64,000 nt of DNA from Aeromicrobium stalagmiti (GCF_013283745.1 NZ_JABSTZ010000004.1:186001-250000); one strand, 5' to 3'. Counted from the first letter of the stretch, positions 43,308 to 54,513 are shown. Notes: generated from the sequence alone by a model not told the origin. A program made the numbers and translations.

Positions 43308-45507
43308 CCCCCACCCCCGAACGCCGTCCCGCACCGCCGGCGAGACGTGGTTCGACCACGCCGTCATCGCGGTGGCCCTGTTCCTGCTGCTCGTCGGCTT
43401 CGGCACCGTCATCGCCGGCAACGACTGGCGCGTGACGACGATGCTGATCGCGCTGATGACCGGCGCGACGTGCGCCGTCCTGCGCGGGCTCGGCCTGCGG
43501 CTCGTCGCACCGTTCGCGGTCGTCGTCGAGCTGATCGCGATCACCTGGATCTTCGTGCCGGAGACGCTCGTCTCGATCATCCCCACCGGTGAGACCGTCC
43601 GCGGGCTCGCCGACCTGGGGCGGTCGGCGCGCGAGATCATCGTCGAGGAGCAGGCACCCGTCGGTGCGGCTCGCCCGATCGTCCTGGTCGTGGCGGCATC
43701 GTTCGGACTCATCGTCATCGTGGCCGACGTGCTGCTGCAGCGTCGACGTGCCGTGCCCCTGGTCGGCATCCTGCTGCTCGCGGTGTTCGTCACCCCCGCC
43801 CTGATCTCCGGCGAGACGCCGGCGGTCTGGCTGTTCGTCTCGGTGGCCGCTCTCTGGCTCGTGCTGCTGCGCTCGCGCACGGCGACGACCGGCCAGACCC
43901 GGCGAGGAGCCGTGCCGGCGCTGGTCGTGGGCGCCGCGGCTCTCGTCGGGGCGGTCGGCTTCCCGGCGGTCTCGCCCGACGTCAGCGCCGTCGCCGCCAG
44001 CTGGGGCAAGCCGCCACCGACAGTGTTCGGACGAGGCATCAACCCGATGCTCGAGCTGGGGCAGAACCTGCGCCGCAACTCCACGGTGCAGGCGCTGACC
44101 TACACGACGACGGCCGACACCGCGCAATACCTCAAGGTCGCGACGCTGCGTGACTTCACCGGCACGACCTGGGCCCCCACACGGACAAGGCGCTTCGACC
44201 CGTTCGAGGGCGAGTCGACGCTGCGCGAGGACATCGACCGGGAGCAGACCTCGACCACGATCTCGATCAAGGGCCTGCGCAGCACCTTCCTCCCGGTGCC
44301 TTATCCGTCGTTGATCGACGTCAGGGGTCTTCAGGGCGAGTGGCGCTTCCAGCGGGCCGGTCTCACCCTGATGTCGGAGCAGGACGACTCGCGCGGCGAG
44401 ACCTACACAGTGCGCAGCCTCGACGTGCAGCCGACGGCCGAGCAGCTGCGGGCCATCGACACGACCGTCGGGCCGCAGCTCGAGTCGTACGTCGAGCTGC
44501 CCGCCGACATGCCGCAGGTCATCCGCGACACCGCGCTGGAGGTGACCGCCGACGCCGACAACGACTACGACAGGGTGCAGGCGCTGCAGAACTGGTTCCG
44601 CAGCAACGGCGGCTTCACCTACTCCGAGACCGCGCCGGCCGCCGACGACTACGACGGCAACGGCGTCGACGTCATCGCGAAGTTCCTCGAGGTCAAGGCC
44701 GGCTACTGCGTCCACTTCTCGTCGGCGATGGCCGTCATGGCCAGGTCGCTGGGCATCCCGGCACGCATCGCGATCGGCTACGCACCGGGCGCCGTCATCG
44801 GCGACAAGGACGGCGAGACCGAGTACGAGGCGACGTCCGACGACCTGCACGCCTGGACCGAGGTCTACTTCCAGGGCGTTGGGTGGACCCGGTTCGACCC
44901 GACCACCAGTGTCGGCTCGTCGACGGTCTTCGAGGAGCCGGCGGCAGCCGTGCCGGAGAGCACGCCGGAGGACGAGGCGGCGCCCAACCAGCCCGACCGC
45001 AGCCAGCAGAACCAGATCGACAGCGCTCCGGCTCCGACGACCGACGAGCCCCAGACCGCACCGCGCACCGCGCTGATCACGTTCGGGGCCCTGCTGGTCC
45101 TCGGAGCCGCCCCGTGGCTCGTCCGGGCCTCGCGCCGTCGCTGGCGGCTGGCCCGCGGCCACACCGGCGTCGAACCGTTGTGGGCCGAGCTCGAGGACGT
45201 CACGCGCGACTTCCGCATCCCGGCGTCGGCCGCCGACACCCCGCGGGGCTTCGCCGGGCGGCTGCGAGACCGCGACGGCGTCGATGCCGAGGCGCTCGAG
45301 CGCCTGCTGCGGCGAGTCGAGGCCACCCGCTTCGCGCGTGACGCCCAGCTGGAGGGTGACGGCGTCGCCGACCTGATCGCGGTGGTCTCCTCGATCCGGG
45401 CCGGCTCCGGCACCCTCGAGCGCGTTCGTGCCGCCCTGCTCCCACGGTCGCTGGGTGGCCCGGCCCGGGTGACGCGACTGCCGGACACCGGCAGACTGGC
45501 GACATGA
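43294..45507 (+). CDS. Transglutaminase-like membrane protein (DUF3488 + transglutaminase core)
   Basis: 737 residues from ATG 43294 (GTG 43288 is an alternative). About six membrane segments (DUF3488), an external transglutaminase-like domain with Cys472 (GYCVHFSSAM), His519 (DDLHAWTEVY) and Asp535 (TRFDPT), an acidic/Pro linker, one more membrane helix and a cytosolic DUF4129-like tail. The catalytic triad is intact. Likely acts on cell-wall peptides or proteins. Last gene of the MoxR-DUF58 set. Confidence 0.9.
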   Translation: MLRADPHPRTPSRTAGETWFDHAVIAVALFLLLVGFGTVIAGNDWRVTTMLIALMTGATCAVLRGLGLRLVAPFAVVVELIAITWIFVPETLVSIIPTGETVRGLADLGRSAREIIVEEQAPVGAARPIVLVVAASFGLIVIVADVLLQRRRAVPLVGILLLAVFVTPALISGETPAVWLFVSVAALWLVLLRSRTATTGQTRRGAVPALVVGAAALVGAVGFPAVSPDVSAVAASWGKPPPTVFGRGINPMLELGQNLRRNSTVQALTYTTTADTAQYLKVATLRDFTGTTWAPTRTRRFDPFEGESTLREDIDREQTSTTISIKGLRSTFLPVPYPSLIDVRGLQGEWRFQRAGLTLMSEQDDSRGETYTVRSLDVQPTAEQLRAIDTTVGPQLESYVELPADMPQVIRDTALEVTADADNDYDRVQALQNWFRSNGGFTYSETAPAADDYDGNGVDVIAKFLEVKAGYCVHFSSAMAVMARSLGIPARIAIGYAPGAVIGDKDGETEYEATSDDLHAWTEVYFQGVGWTRFDPTTSVGSSTVFEEPAAAVPESTPEDEAAPNQPDRSQQNQIDSAPAPTTDEPQTAPRTALITFGALLVLGAAPWLVRASRRRWRLARGHTGVEPLWAELEDVTRDFRIPASAADTPRGFAGRLRDRDGVDAEALERLLRRVEATRFARDAQLEGDGVADLIAVVSSIRAGSGTLERVRAALLPRSLGGPARVTRLPDTGRLAT

Positions 45508-46037
45508 GTGAGCTCGACCTCGACATCGTCCTGATCGGCGGCCCCGAGCGCCGCCACATCGAGCTCGTCGAGCACGACCCCGCCTGGGCCGAGCGGTACG
45601 AGCACGAGCGTCGGCGCATCGCCAGTGCGCTGGGCGACCGGGCGCTGCGCATCGACCACGTCGGCAGCACCAGCGTCCCGGGCCTCGCGGCCAAGCCGAT
45701 CGTCGACATCGACGTGAGCGTGGCCGACCCCGAGGACGAGGCCGCCTACGTGCCCGACCTCGTCGCCGCCGGCTACGTCCTGCGGGTCCGTGAGCCAGGG
45801 CACCGGCTCGTTCGCACGCCCGAGCTCGACGTCCACGTGCACGTCTGCGCCATCGGCAGCGAGTGGGAGCGGCGCCACCTGGTGTTCCGCGACTGGCTGC
45901 GGGCACACCCCGACGACCGGCAGCGCTACGAGGACGTCAAGCGCTCGCTCGCCGGTCGCACGTGGGACGACACCAACGACTACGCCGCGGCCAAGACCGA
46001 CGTCATCGACGAGATCATGGCGCGGGCGACGTCCTAG
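45504..46037 (+). CDS. GrpB/UPF0157 nucleotidyltransferase-family protein
   Basis: 177 residues. IELVEHDPAWAERYEHER, IDHVGSTSVPGLAAKPIVDIDV and HVCAIGSEWERRHLVFRDWLR are the GrpB signature. Possible minimal nucleotidyltransferase; real substrate unknown. Start overlaps the transglutaminase stop (ATGA). Convergent with the GST gene, 1 nt between stops. Confidence 0.92.
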   Translation: MSELDLDIVLIGGPERRHIELVEHDPAWAERYEHERRRIASALGDRALRIDHVGSTSVPGLAAKPIVDIDVSVADPEDEAAYVPDLVAAGYVLRVREPGHRLVRTPELDVHVHVCAIGSEWERRHLVFRDWLRAHPDDRQRYEDVKRSLAGRTWDDTNDYAAAKTDVIDEIMARATS

Positions 46038-46038
46038 G

Positions 46039-47061
46039 TCACAACACCTCGGGCTCCGGCGGGGTGCCGTCGCCGAAGGGGCGCCCGCCAAGCGACCCGC
46101 GGCCGTGCGGCGTCAGCCACACCGCCGGGTCGGGGCCCACCGGCACGATCTGCGTCGGGTTGATGTCGGTCTGCACGACGTAGTAGTGCTTCTTGATCTG
46201 CTCGAAGTCGGTCGTCTCGCCGAAGCCCGGCGTCTGGAACAGGTCGCGCGCGTAGGCCCACAGGGCCGGCATCTCGGTGAGCTTCTGCCGGCTGGCCTTG
46301 AAGTGGCCGTGGTAGACCGCGTCGAAGCGTGCGAGGGTCGTGAAGAGCCGCACGTCGGCCTCCGTGATGGTGTCGCCCATCAGGAACCGCCGGGTCGTGA
46401 GCCGCTCCTCGAGCCAGTCGAGAGCGGTCCACAGCCGCTCGTACGCTGCCTCGTACGTCTCTTGGGACCCGGCGAAGCCGCAGCGGTAGACGCCGTTGTT
46501 GACCTCGGTGAAGATCCGCTTCATGACGTCTTCCATCTCGTCGCGCACGGCGTCGGGCCACAGGTCGGGTGCCCCCTCGCGGTGGAACTGGGTCCACTCG
46601 GTCGAGAAGTCGTGCGTGATCCACGGGAAGTCGTTCGTGACGACCTGGCCGGTCGGGACGTCGACCATCGCGGGCACCGTGATGCCGCGCGGGTAGTCGG
46701 GGTAGCGCTTGAGGTAGGCCTCCTGGATGCGCTCGATGCCCAGCACGGGATCGACGCCGCCCGGGTCGAGGTCGAACGTCCAGCTGCGCTTGTCGTGCGT
46801 GGGTCCGCAGTAGCCGATCGAGATGGCGTCCTCGAGGCCGAGGAGTCGGCGCACGATGATCGCGCGGTTGGCCCACGGGCACGCGCGGGCGACGACGAGG
46901 CGGTAGCGACCGGCCTCGACGGGCCACGCGGGACGACCCTCGGTGTCAGTGCCCTCGCGGACGATGCGGTCGGGGATGTAGTTCATGTCCCGGTCGAACT
47001 CCTGGCCCGCGTGGACGTAGGCGCCCGTGGTGGAGTGATCGGTGCTGGCGTCAGAGGTCAT
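46039..47061 (-). CDS. Glutathionyl-hydroquinone reductase-like (Xi-class GST, YqjG/ECM4 family)
   Basis: 340 residues. Catalytic C61-PWANR motif, GYCGPTHDKRSWTF and the C-terminal helical GST domain with MGDTITEADVRLFTTLARFD. Family members remove thiol adducts from quinones using glutathione. Since actinobacteria of this kind mostly use mycothiol, the natural thiol here is uncertain. Leaderless: TAGGCT (47073-47068) 6 nt before the ATG. Divergent from leuA. Confidence 0.92.
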   Translation of the reverse strand: MTSDASTDHSTTGAYVHAGQEFDRDMNYIPDRIVREGTDTEGRPAWPVEAGRYRLVVARACPWANRAIIVRRLLGLEDAISIGYCGPTHDKRSWTFDLDPGGVDPVLGIERIQEAYLKRYPDYPRGITVPAMVDVPTGQVVTNDFPWITHDFSTEWTQFHREGAPDLWPDAVRDEMEDVMKRIFTEVNNGVYRCGFAGSQETYEAAYERLWTALDWLEERLTTRRFLMGDTITEADVRLFTTLARFDAVYHGHFKASRQKLTEMPALWAYARDLFQTPGFGETTDFEQIKKHYYVVQTDINPTQIVPVGPDPAVWLTPHGRGSLGGRPFGDGTPPEPEVL

Positions 47062-47066
47062 GCTGC

Positions 47067-47073
47067 TAGCCTA
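47067..47073. promoter_or_regulatory. Bidirectional promoter: overlapping -10 boxes for leuA leader and GST gene
   Basis: Plus-strand TAGCCT (47067-47072) is 6 nt before the leader-peptide GTG at 47079. Minus-strand TAGGCT (47073-47068) is 6 nt before the GST ATG. They share five base pairs, so polymerase can use only one direction at a time. Confidence 0.6.
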
Positions 47074-47078
47074 GGCAT

Positions 47079-47113
47079 GTGCTGCAGATCCGCTCGCTTC
47101 TTCTCTGCCGCGT

Positions 47114-47126
<13 letters not shown>
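47079..47126 (+). CDS. leuA leader peptide
   Basis: 15 codons from GTG 47079 to TAG 47124-47126: MLQIRSLLLCRVEVL. Five of 15 residues are leucine, with three in a row (codons 7-9) that include two CTT codons, rare in this GC-rich genome. Leaderless start after TAGCCT. Its position, size and composition fit a ribosome-sensing attenuation peptide for the leuA gene 84 nt downstream. Confidence 0.8.
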
Positions 47127-48941
<1,815 letters not shown>

Positions 48942-48952
48942 CACCCGCCATC

Positions 48953-49605
48953 GAGATCTCCGTCCCTCAGGAGGTGTGGCGATCCCCGTCCCCTCACGAG
49001 GTTCCGCGATCTCCGTCCCCTAGCGACGAAGTCGCGGGAGGGAGCGCAGCGACCGAAGGGGCGCTTCGGTCGCTCGTTCCTCGCTCCCTCCCGGCCTCGT
49101 TCCTCGGCCTAGCGGCCGGGGTCGGGGTCGCTTCCGTCCCCTAGCGACGAAGTCGCGGGAGGGAGCGCAGCGACCGAAGGGGGCTGGGGTGGGCGCTTCG
49201 GTCGCTCGTTCCTCGCTCCCTCCCGGCCTCGTTCCTCGGCCTAGCGGCCGGGGTGGTGGGCTTCGTCGCCTAGCGGCCGGAGTGGTGTTCTTCGTCGCCT
49301 AGCGGTCGGGGTTGGGGTCGCTTCCGGTCCCTAGCGACGAAGTCGCGGGAGGGAGCGCAGCGACCGAAGGGGGCTGGGGTGGGCGCTTCGGTCGCTCGTT
49401 CCTCGCTCCCTCCCGGCCTCGTTCCTCGGCCTAGCGGCCGGGGTGGTGGGCCTCGTTCCTCGGCCTAGCGGCCGGGGTGGTGGGCATCGTCGCCTAGCGG
49501 CCGGGGTCGGGGTCGCTTTCGGTCCCTAGCGACGAAGTCGCGGGAGGGAGCGCAGCGACCGAAGGGGACTCGGGTGGGCGCGTCGGTCGCTCTGCCCTGG
49601 GCGCA
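48953..49605. repeat. Cluster of palindromic interspersed repeats
   Basis: Four copies of a ~40-bp unit beginning TAGCGACGAAGTCGCGGGAG start at 49021, 49142, 49332 and 49527. Units 1-3 are each followed by an inverted partner (from 49064, 49196 and 49386, CTTCGGTCGCTCGTTCCTCG...), so each pair folds into a long hairpin: GGGAGGGAGCG / CGCTCCCTCCC plus CGACCGAAG / CTTCGGTCG. Copy 4 has a decayed partner. Short CCTAGCGGCCGG blocks recur between them, and three ~27-bp GATCTCCGTCCCCT units lead in (48953-49020). No gene is seen from 48942 to 49493. The cluster enters the 3' end of glpK1. Confidence 0.9.
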
Positions 49606-51119
49606 GCGGCCGGGGGGCGCTGGGGGACCCAGCCGAGGGCGTGCTCGACGGCGCGGTTCCACTGCGACGACTCGTGCGCCCTGACGGCGGGGTCCATCTG
49701 GGGACGCCAGACGGCGGCGCGGTGACGGTGGTGGCTCAGGGTGTTGAGGTCGGCCCAGTAGCCGACCGTGAGCCCGGCCGCGTAGGCCGCGCCGAGGCAC
49801 ACCGTCTCCGACACGAGAGGTCGCTCCACCGGGACGTCGAGGGCGTCTGCGACGTACTGCATCAGCAGGTGGTTGGACGTCATGCCGCCGTCGACCCGCA
49901 GGGTCTCCAAGGTCAGCCCGAGGTCGTGACGGATCGCCTCGACGACCTCCCACGTCTGCCACGCGGTGGCCTCGAGCGCAGCCCGGGCGATGTGCCCCTT
50001 GCGGATGTATGACGTCAGGCCCACGATCGTGCCGCGCGCGCCGGGGTCCCAGCGAGGGGCGAAGAGGCCCGAGAACGCGGGGACGATGTAGCACCCGCCG
50101 TTGTCGTCGACGGACCGCGCGAGGGTCTCGACCTGCGGAGCGGTCTCGATGAGCTCGAGGGAGTCGCGCAGCCACTGCACCAGCGAGCCGGTCATGGCGA
50201 TCGAGCCCTCGACGGCATAGACGGGGGCGTCGTCGCCCAAGGCGTAGGCGATCGTCGGCAGGACCGTGCGTCCGGGACGCGGACGCTCCGAGCCGGTGTT
50301 GACCAGCAGGAAGGCGCCGGTGCCGTACGTGCACTTGGCATCGCCGGGGGAGAAGCAGGTCTGGCCGAACAGGGCCGCCTGCTGGTCGCCGAGCGCACCG
50401 GCGATCGGGACGCCCGCGAGGCGGCCGACCGCGGTGCCGTAGACCTCGGCGTTGGACCGGATCTCGGGCAGCATCGCACGGGGCACATCGAGCAGGTCGA
50501 GCATGGTGTCGTCCCACGTGAGCGTCGTGAGATCCATCATCATCGTGCGGCTTGCGTTGGTCACGTCGGTGACGTGGACGCCGCCGTCGACGCCGCCGGT
50601 GAGGTTCCAGATCAGCCAGGTCTCCATCGTGCCGAACAGCACCTCGCCGCGGGCGGCGCGCTCGCGCAGCTCGGGCCGCTGGTCGAGCAGCCAGCGCAGC
50701 CGCGGACCGGCGAAGTAGGTGTGCGGGTGCAGGCCCGTGGTCTCGACGATGCGACCGGCCTCGCCGCGGGCCACGAGGCCGTCGACGATCGCACTCGTGC
50801 GGGTGTCCTGCCAGGTGATCGCCGGGCCGAGGGAGCGGCCGGTCGTCCGGTCCCAGACGACGGTCGTCTCGCGCTGGTTGGCGATGCCCAGCGCTGCCAC
50901 CTGGCGTGCGTCGACGCCGGCCTGCTCCAGCGCCTCCGGGACGAGGCGGCCGACGTGACGCCAGATCTCGTCGGCGTCGTGCTGGACCCATCCGGGCTGC
51001 GGGAAGTGCTGCTGGTGCTCGCGCTGCGCGAGCGAGAGCGTGCGTCCCTGGCGGTCGAACAGCATGAGACGGGTCGACGTCGTGCCCTGGTCGATCGCCG
51101 CGACCACGGTGCCGTTCAC
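49494..51119 (-). CDS. glpK: Glycerol kinase (first copy, repeat-extended tail)
   Basis: 541 residues from GTG 51119. Phosphorylates glycerol to glycerol-3-phosphate. FGGY motifs: [10 protein letters not shown] (8-17), WQDTRTSAI, GDQQAALFGQ and RVDGGMTSNHLLMQ. Compared with the second kinase in this window it has ~38 extra C-terminal residues (after HALGWV), Pro/Ala/Ser-rich, and the last ~35 codons lie in the repeat cluster, with the stop in a repeat block. Start overlaps the iclR stop (GTGA), so iclR-glpK are one unit. Confidence 0.93.
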   Translation of the reverse strand: MNGTVVAAIDQGTTSTRLMLFDRQGRTLSLAQREHQQHFPQPGWVQHDADEIWRHVGRLVPEALEQAGVDARQVAALGIANQRETTVVWDRTTGRSLGPAITWQDTRTSAIVDGLVARGEAGRIVETTGLHPHTYFAGPRLRWLLDQRPELRERAARGEVLFGTMETWLIWNLTGGVDGGVHVTDVTNASRTMMMDLTTLTWDDTMLDLLDVPRAMLPEIRSNAEVYGTAVGRLAGVPIAGALGDQQAALFGQTCFSPGDAKCTYGTGAFLLVNTGSERPRPGRTVLPTIAYALGDDAPVYAVEGSIAMTGSLVQWLRDSLELIETAPQVETLARSVDDNGGCYIVPAFSGLFAPRWDPGARGTIVGLTSYIRKGHIARAALEATAWQTWEVVEAIRHDLGLTLETLRVDGGMTSNHLLMQYVADALDVPVERPLVSETVCLGAAYAAGLTVGYWADLNTLSHHRHRAAVWRPQMDPAVRAHESSQWNRAVEHALGWVPQRPPAAAPRAERPTRPPESPSVAALPPATSSLGTESDPDPGR

Positions 51120-51934
51120 GGCCGCACCCCCAGGGACCGGGAGATCGCCACTGCTGTCTCGAGCGTCGCCGACACGACGTCGTCCATCGCGGGTCCGGCG
51201 TGGCGGAACACCCGCTCGAGCGGGCCCGAGACGGCGACGGCACCCACGCCGAGCCCGCCGAAGCCACGCAGGGGTACGGCGACGGCGCCGACGCCCGGAA
51301 CGAACTCGGCCTGCTCGGTGGCCCAGCCGCGCTCGGCGACGCCGCGCATCTCGGCGTCGAACGACGTCCGGCGGGTGAACGTGCGCTGCGTGTAGCGCTC
51401 GAGGCCGGGGGTGGGGGAGGCGATGCCGGCGGCGAACGCCAGCACGACCTTGCCGAGCGCGGTCGCGTGGAACGGCAGCACCTCGTCGACGCGCAGGACC
51501 TGCGCGGAGTCGTCGGGGCGGAAGACGTGGTGGACGATGCGCGCCCCGTCGAGCTGCGGCATCGCCACCAGCACCTCGAGGCGTGTGCGGGACGCCAGGG
51601 CATCAGACCAGTTCATGGCGTGCGACCGCAGGTCGTGCGGGTCGAGGCTCGCGCGACCGAGGTCACGCAGGCCGTCCCCGAGCGAGTAGTCGGACGTCTC
51701 ACGGTCCTGGTGCACGAAGCCGACGTCACGCAGGGTGCGGATGATGCCGAACGTCGTCGCCTTCGCCAGGCCGAGGGCACTTGCGATCTCCGCGAGTCGC
51801 AGCGGCTTCCCGGCACTGCCGAGGATGCGCAGGACCGCGGCAGCACGCTCGACCGACTGGATGTGACCCCCCACCTCGACCACACTACGTCGCGCGTTCG
51901 ACGATGCCGAACGGTCGGCCTTGGTGCAGGTCAC
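51116..51934 (-). CDS. IclR-family regulator of glycerol genes (GylR-like)
   Basis: 272 residues from GTG 51934; VEVGGHIQSVERAAAVLRIL could mark a slightly later start. N-terminal winged helix (LRLAEIASALGLAKATTFGIIRTL) and C-terminal IclR effector domain (LPFHATALGKVVLAF). By family and position it is the counterpart of Streptomyces GylR, controlling glycerol uptake and kinase genes on both sides. Confidence 0.92.
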   Translation of the reverse strand: MTCTKADRSASSNARRSVVEVGGHIQSVERAAAVLRILGSAGKPLRLAEIASALGLAKATTFGIIRTLRDVGFVHQDRETSDYSLGDGLRDLGRASLDPHDLRSHAMNWSDALASRTRLEVLVAMPQLDGARIVHHVFRPDDSAQVLRVDEVLPFHATALGKVVLAFAAGIASPTPGLERYTQRTFTRRTSFDAEMRGVAERGWATEQAEFVPGVGAVAVPLRGFGGLGVGAVAVSGPLERVFRHAGPAMDDVVSATLETAVAISRSLGVRP

Positions 51935-51949
51935 ATCCGTGCCTAGCGT
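51921..51949 (+). promoter_or_regulatory. glpF promoter
   Basis: TTGGTG (51921-51926), 17-bp spacer, TAGCGT (51944-51949). Predicted start near 51956. The minus-strand iclR -10-like TAGGCA (51945-51940) overlaps it by two bases, so the two promoters share DNA where a regulator could act on both. Confidence 0.6.
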
Positions 51950-51994
51950 TCCTCACGGCGGCAACGAGGCCGCAGAACTTCGGGGGAGGAATGC

Positions 51995-52858
51995 ATGAAG
52001 AAGTCAACTCTGTGGGGTGAGCTCTCTGCCGAGGCGCTCGGCACGATGATCATCATCCTGTTCGGCGCAGGTGTCGTGGCCCAGGTGGTCACGGGCGATG
52101 GTGCGGCGGGCGACCACGACTCGATCGCGTGGGCCTGGGGCATCGGCGTCACGCTCGGCATCTACGTCGCGGCGCGACTGTCCGGCGCCCATCTCAACCC
52201 GGCGGTCACGATCGCGCTGGCGGCCTTCAAGGGCTTCGAGTGGCGCAAGGTGGCGCCGTACATCCTGGCCCAGCTGGTCGGCGCGTTCGTCGGAGCGCTG
52301 ATCATCCGCGCGACGTACGCCGACCTGATCGCCAAGATCGACCCGGACCACACCTACGCGACGCAGGGGATCTTCTCGACCTCGCCGACCGAGGGGGTCT
52401 CGATCCCGAGCGCCTTCCTCGACCAGGTGGTCGGCACGGCCGTCCTGGTCTTCGTGATCTTCGCCCTGACGACCGCCGTCAACAACCCTCCGATGGCCAA
52501 CATCGGCCCCGTCGTCGTGGGACTTCTCGTCGTCGGCATCGGCATGGCGCTCGGCGGCAACGCCGGCTATGCCATCAACCCCGCCCGAGACCTCGGTCCG
52601 CGCCTCGCCTCGTGGATCACGGGCTACGGTGACGCGATGTTCAGCACCAGCGGTGACCACCCGCTGTACTTCTGGCTGCCGATCGTCGCACCGATCGTCG
52701 GTGGCCTGATCGGCGGCGCGCTCTTCACGTACGTCATCGAGCGGCACCTGCCTGACGAGCCGGAGGCGATCACCGTCTCCGAGCCGAGCGAGCAGCCGTT
52801 CGACCACGAGGCCGCCGAGCGTCGCGCACACGCCTCGGACCACGCCGGCTCGCGATGA
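51995..52858 (+). CDS. glpF: Glycerol uptake facilitator (aquaglyceroporin)
   Basis: 287 residues. Six membrane helices, two NPA boxes: N68-P-A in GAHLNPAV and NPARD near 195, the Asp after NPAR being the glyceroporin mark. Cytosolic acidic tail from ~255. GGGGGAGGA 4 nt before the ATG. First gene of glpF-glpK. Confidence 0.96.
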   Translation: MKKSTLWGELSAEALGTMIIILFGAGVVAQVVTGDGAAGDHDSIAWAWGIGVTLGIYVAARLSGAHLNPAVTIALAAFKGFEWRKVAPYILAQLVGAFVGALIIRATYADLIAKIDPDHTYATQGIFSTSPTEGVSIPSAFLDQVVGTAVLVFVIFALTTAVNNPPMANIGPVVVGLLVVGIGMALGGNAGYAINPARDLGPRLASWITGYGDAMFSTSGDHPLYFWLPIVAPIVGGLIGGALFTYVIERHLPDEPEAITVSEPSEQPFDHEAAERRAHASDHAGSR

Positions 52859-52897
52859 CGCCGACCTCCACCTCCGCACCTGACGAAAGGCACCACC

Positions 52898-54415
52898 ATG
52901 GCTGACTACATCGGCTCGATCGACCAGGGCACGACCAGCACGAGATTCATGATCTTCGACCACGGCGGCAACGAGATCGCCCGCCACCAGCTCGAGCACG
53001 AGCAGGTCATGCCGAACGCCGGCTGGGTCGAGCACGACCCGACCGAGATCTGGGAGCGGACGTCGTCGGTCATCCAGTCGACGTTGACGAAGGCGGGGCT
53101 CGAGGCGAGCGACCTGGCGGCGCTGGGCATCACCAACCAGCGCGAGACCACCGTCGTGTGGAACAAGAACACCGGCCGTCCCTACTACAACGCGATCGTC
53201 TGGCAGGACACGCGGACCGACCGGATCGCCAGTGCGCTCGACCGCGACGAGCGCGGCGACATCATCCGCCGCAAGGCCGGCCTGCCGCCGGCGACCTACT
53301 TCTCCGGCGGCAAGATCCAGTGGATCCTCGAGAACGTCGACGGGGTCCGAGAGGCCGCCGAGAAGGGTGACGCGATCTTCGGCAACACCGACAGCTGGGT
53401 CATCTGGAACCTCACCGGCGGACGCAACGGAGGGGTGCACGTCACCGATCCGACCAACGCGAGCCGCACGATGCTGATGGACCTGGAGACCCTCGAGTGG
53501 GACGACGAGCTGCTGGGCTTCTTCGACATCCCGCGCTCGATGCTCCCCGAGATCAAGCCGTCGTCGTCGACCGAGCCCTACGGCACCACCCTCAAGGACG
53601 GGCCGTTCAACGGCGAGGTGCCGATCACCGGCATCCTGGGCGACCAGCAGGCGGCCACGGTCGGCCAGGTCTGCTTCGCGCCCGGCGAGGCCAAGAACAC
53701 CTACGGCACCGGCAACTTCATGCTGCTCAACACGGGCACCGAGCTGGTCCGCAGCAAGGCCGGGCTGCTGTCGACGGTCTGCTACCAGTTCGGTGACGAG
53801 CCGCCGGTCTATGCGCTGGAGGGCTCGATCGCCGTGACCGGGTCGGCCGTGCAGTGGCTGCGCGACCAGCTCGGCATCATCTCGGGCGCGGCGCAGTCCG
53901 AGTCGCTGGCCCGCCAGGTCGACGACAACGGCGGGGTCTACTTCGTCCCGGCGTTCTCGGGCCTGTTCGCCCCCTACTGGCGCTCGGATGCGCGCGGCGC
54001 GATCGTCGGGCTCTCGCGCTTCAACACCAACGCCCACCTGGCACGGGCCACGCTCGAGGCGATCTGCTACCAGTCCCGCGACGTCGCCGAGGCGATGGAG
54101 AAGGACTCCGGCGTCGTCCTGGAGGTCCTCAAGGTCGACGGCGGTGTCACGGCCAACGAGCTGTGCATGCAGATCCAGTCCGACGTCCTGGGCGTGTCGG
54201 TGAGCCGGCCGGTCGTCGCCGAGACGACCGCCCTGGGTGCGGCGTATGCCGCCGGTCTCGCGGTCGGCTTCTGGAAGACGACCGACGAGCTGCGGGAAAA
54301 CTGGAACGAGTCGAAGCGCTGGGAGCCCCAGTGGTCCGACGACCAGCGCGAGACCGGCTACGCGCAGTGGAAGAAGGCCGTCACCCGCACGCTCGACTGG
54401 GTCGACGTCGACTGA
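52898..54415 (+). CDS. glpK: Glycerol kinase (second copy)
   Basis: 505 residues, the standard length. [48 protein letters not shown] and a short tail ending DWVDVD. Follows glpF by 39 nt with GAAAGG upstream. Glycerol enters via GlpF and is trapped by this kinase. No glpD is in the window. Confidence 0.96.
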   Translation: MADYIGSIDQGTTSTRFMIFDHGGNEIARHQLEHEQVMPNAGWVEHDPTEIWERTSSVIQSTLTKAGLEASDLAALGITNQRETTVVWNKNTGRPYYNAIVWQDTRTDRIASALDRDERGDIIRRKAGLPPATYFSGGKIQWILENVDGVREAAEKGDAIFGNTDSWVIWNLTGGRNGGVHVTDPTNASRTMLMDLETLEWDDELLGFFDIPRSMLPEIKPSSSTEPYGTTLKDGPFNGEVPITGILGDQQAATVGQVCFAPGEAKNTYGTGNFMLLNTGTELVRSKAGLLSTVCYQFGDEPPVYALEGSIAVTGSAVQWLRDQLGIISGAAQSESLARQVDDNGGVYFVPAFSGLFAPYWRSDARGAIVGLSRFNTNAHLARATLEAICYQSRDVAEAMEKDSGVVLEVLKVDGGVTANELCMQIQSDVLGVSVSRPVVAETTALGAAYAAGLAVGFWKTTDELRENWNESKRWEPQWSDDQRETGYAQWKKAVTRTLDWVDVD

Positions 54416-54420
54416 ACAGG

Positions 54421-54451
54421 CGGCGGGCGCGCCGTCACGGAGCGCCCGCCG
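54421..54451 (+). terminator. Hairpin terminator after glpF-glpK
   Basis: Arms CGGCGGGCGC (54421-54430) and GCGCCCGCCG (54442-54451) form a perfect 10-bp stem, with a further CCG/CGG stack inside. No U-run, as is common for actinobacterial terminators. Confidence 0.7.
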
Positions 54452-54479
54452 ACCTGCGGTGGAGCATCGGCGGAGGTCG

Positions 54480-54513
54480 TCATCTGTGTACCGTCTAGCC
54501 GGTACACAGATGA
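54480..54513. promoter_or_regulatory. 14-bp perfect inverted repeat before the lysine-catabolism operon
   Basis: Arms TCATCTGTGTACCG (54480-54493) and CGGTACACAGATGA (54500-54513) are exact, with a 6-nt centre TCTAGC. It ends 13 bp before a TACGAT -10 (54527-54532), so it covers the -35 region. The inner GTGTACCG/CGGTACAC resembles GntR-type operators. Operator more likely than terminator, since no U-run follows. Confidence 0.65.

Noticed and set aside
48953-49605. Regularly repeated units taken as a CRISPR array
   Set aside because: Units are spaced 121-195 bp apart, spacers are themselves repeats, and no cas genes are nearby.
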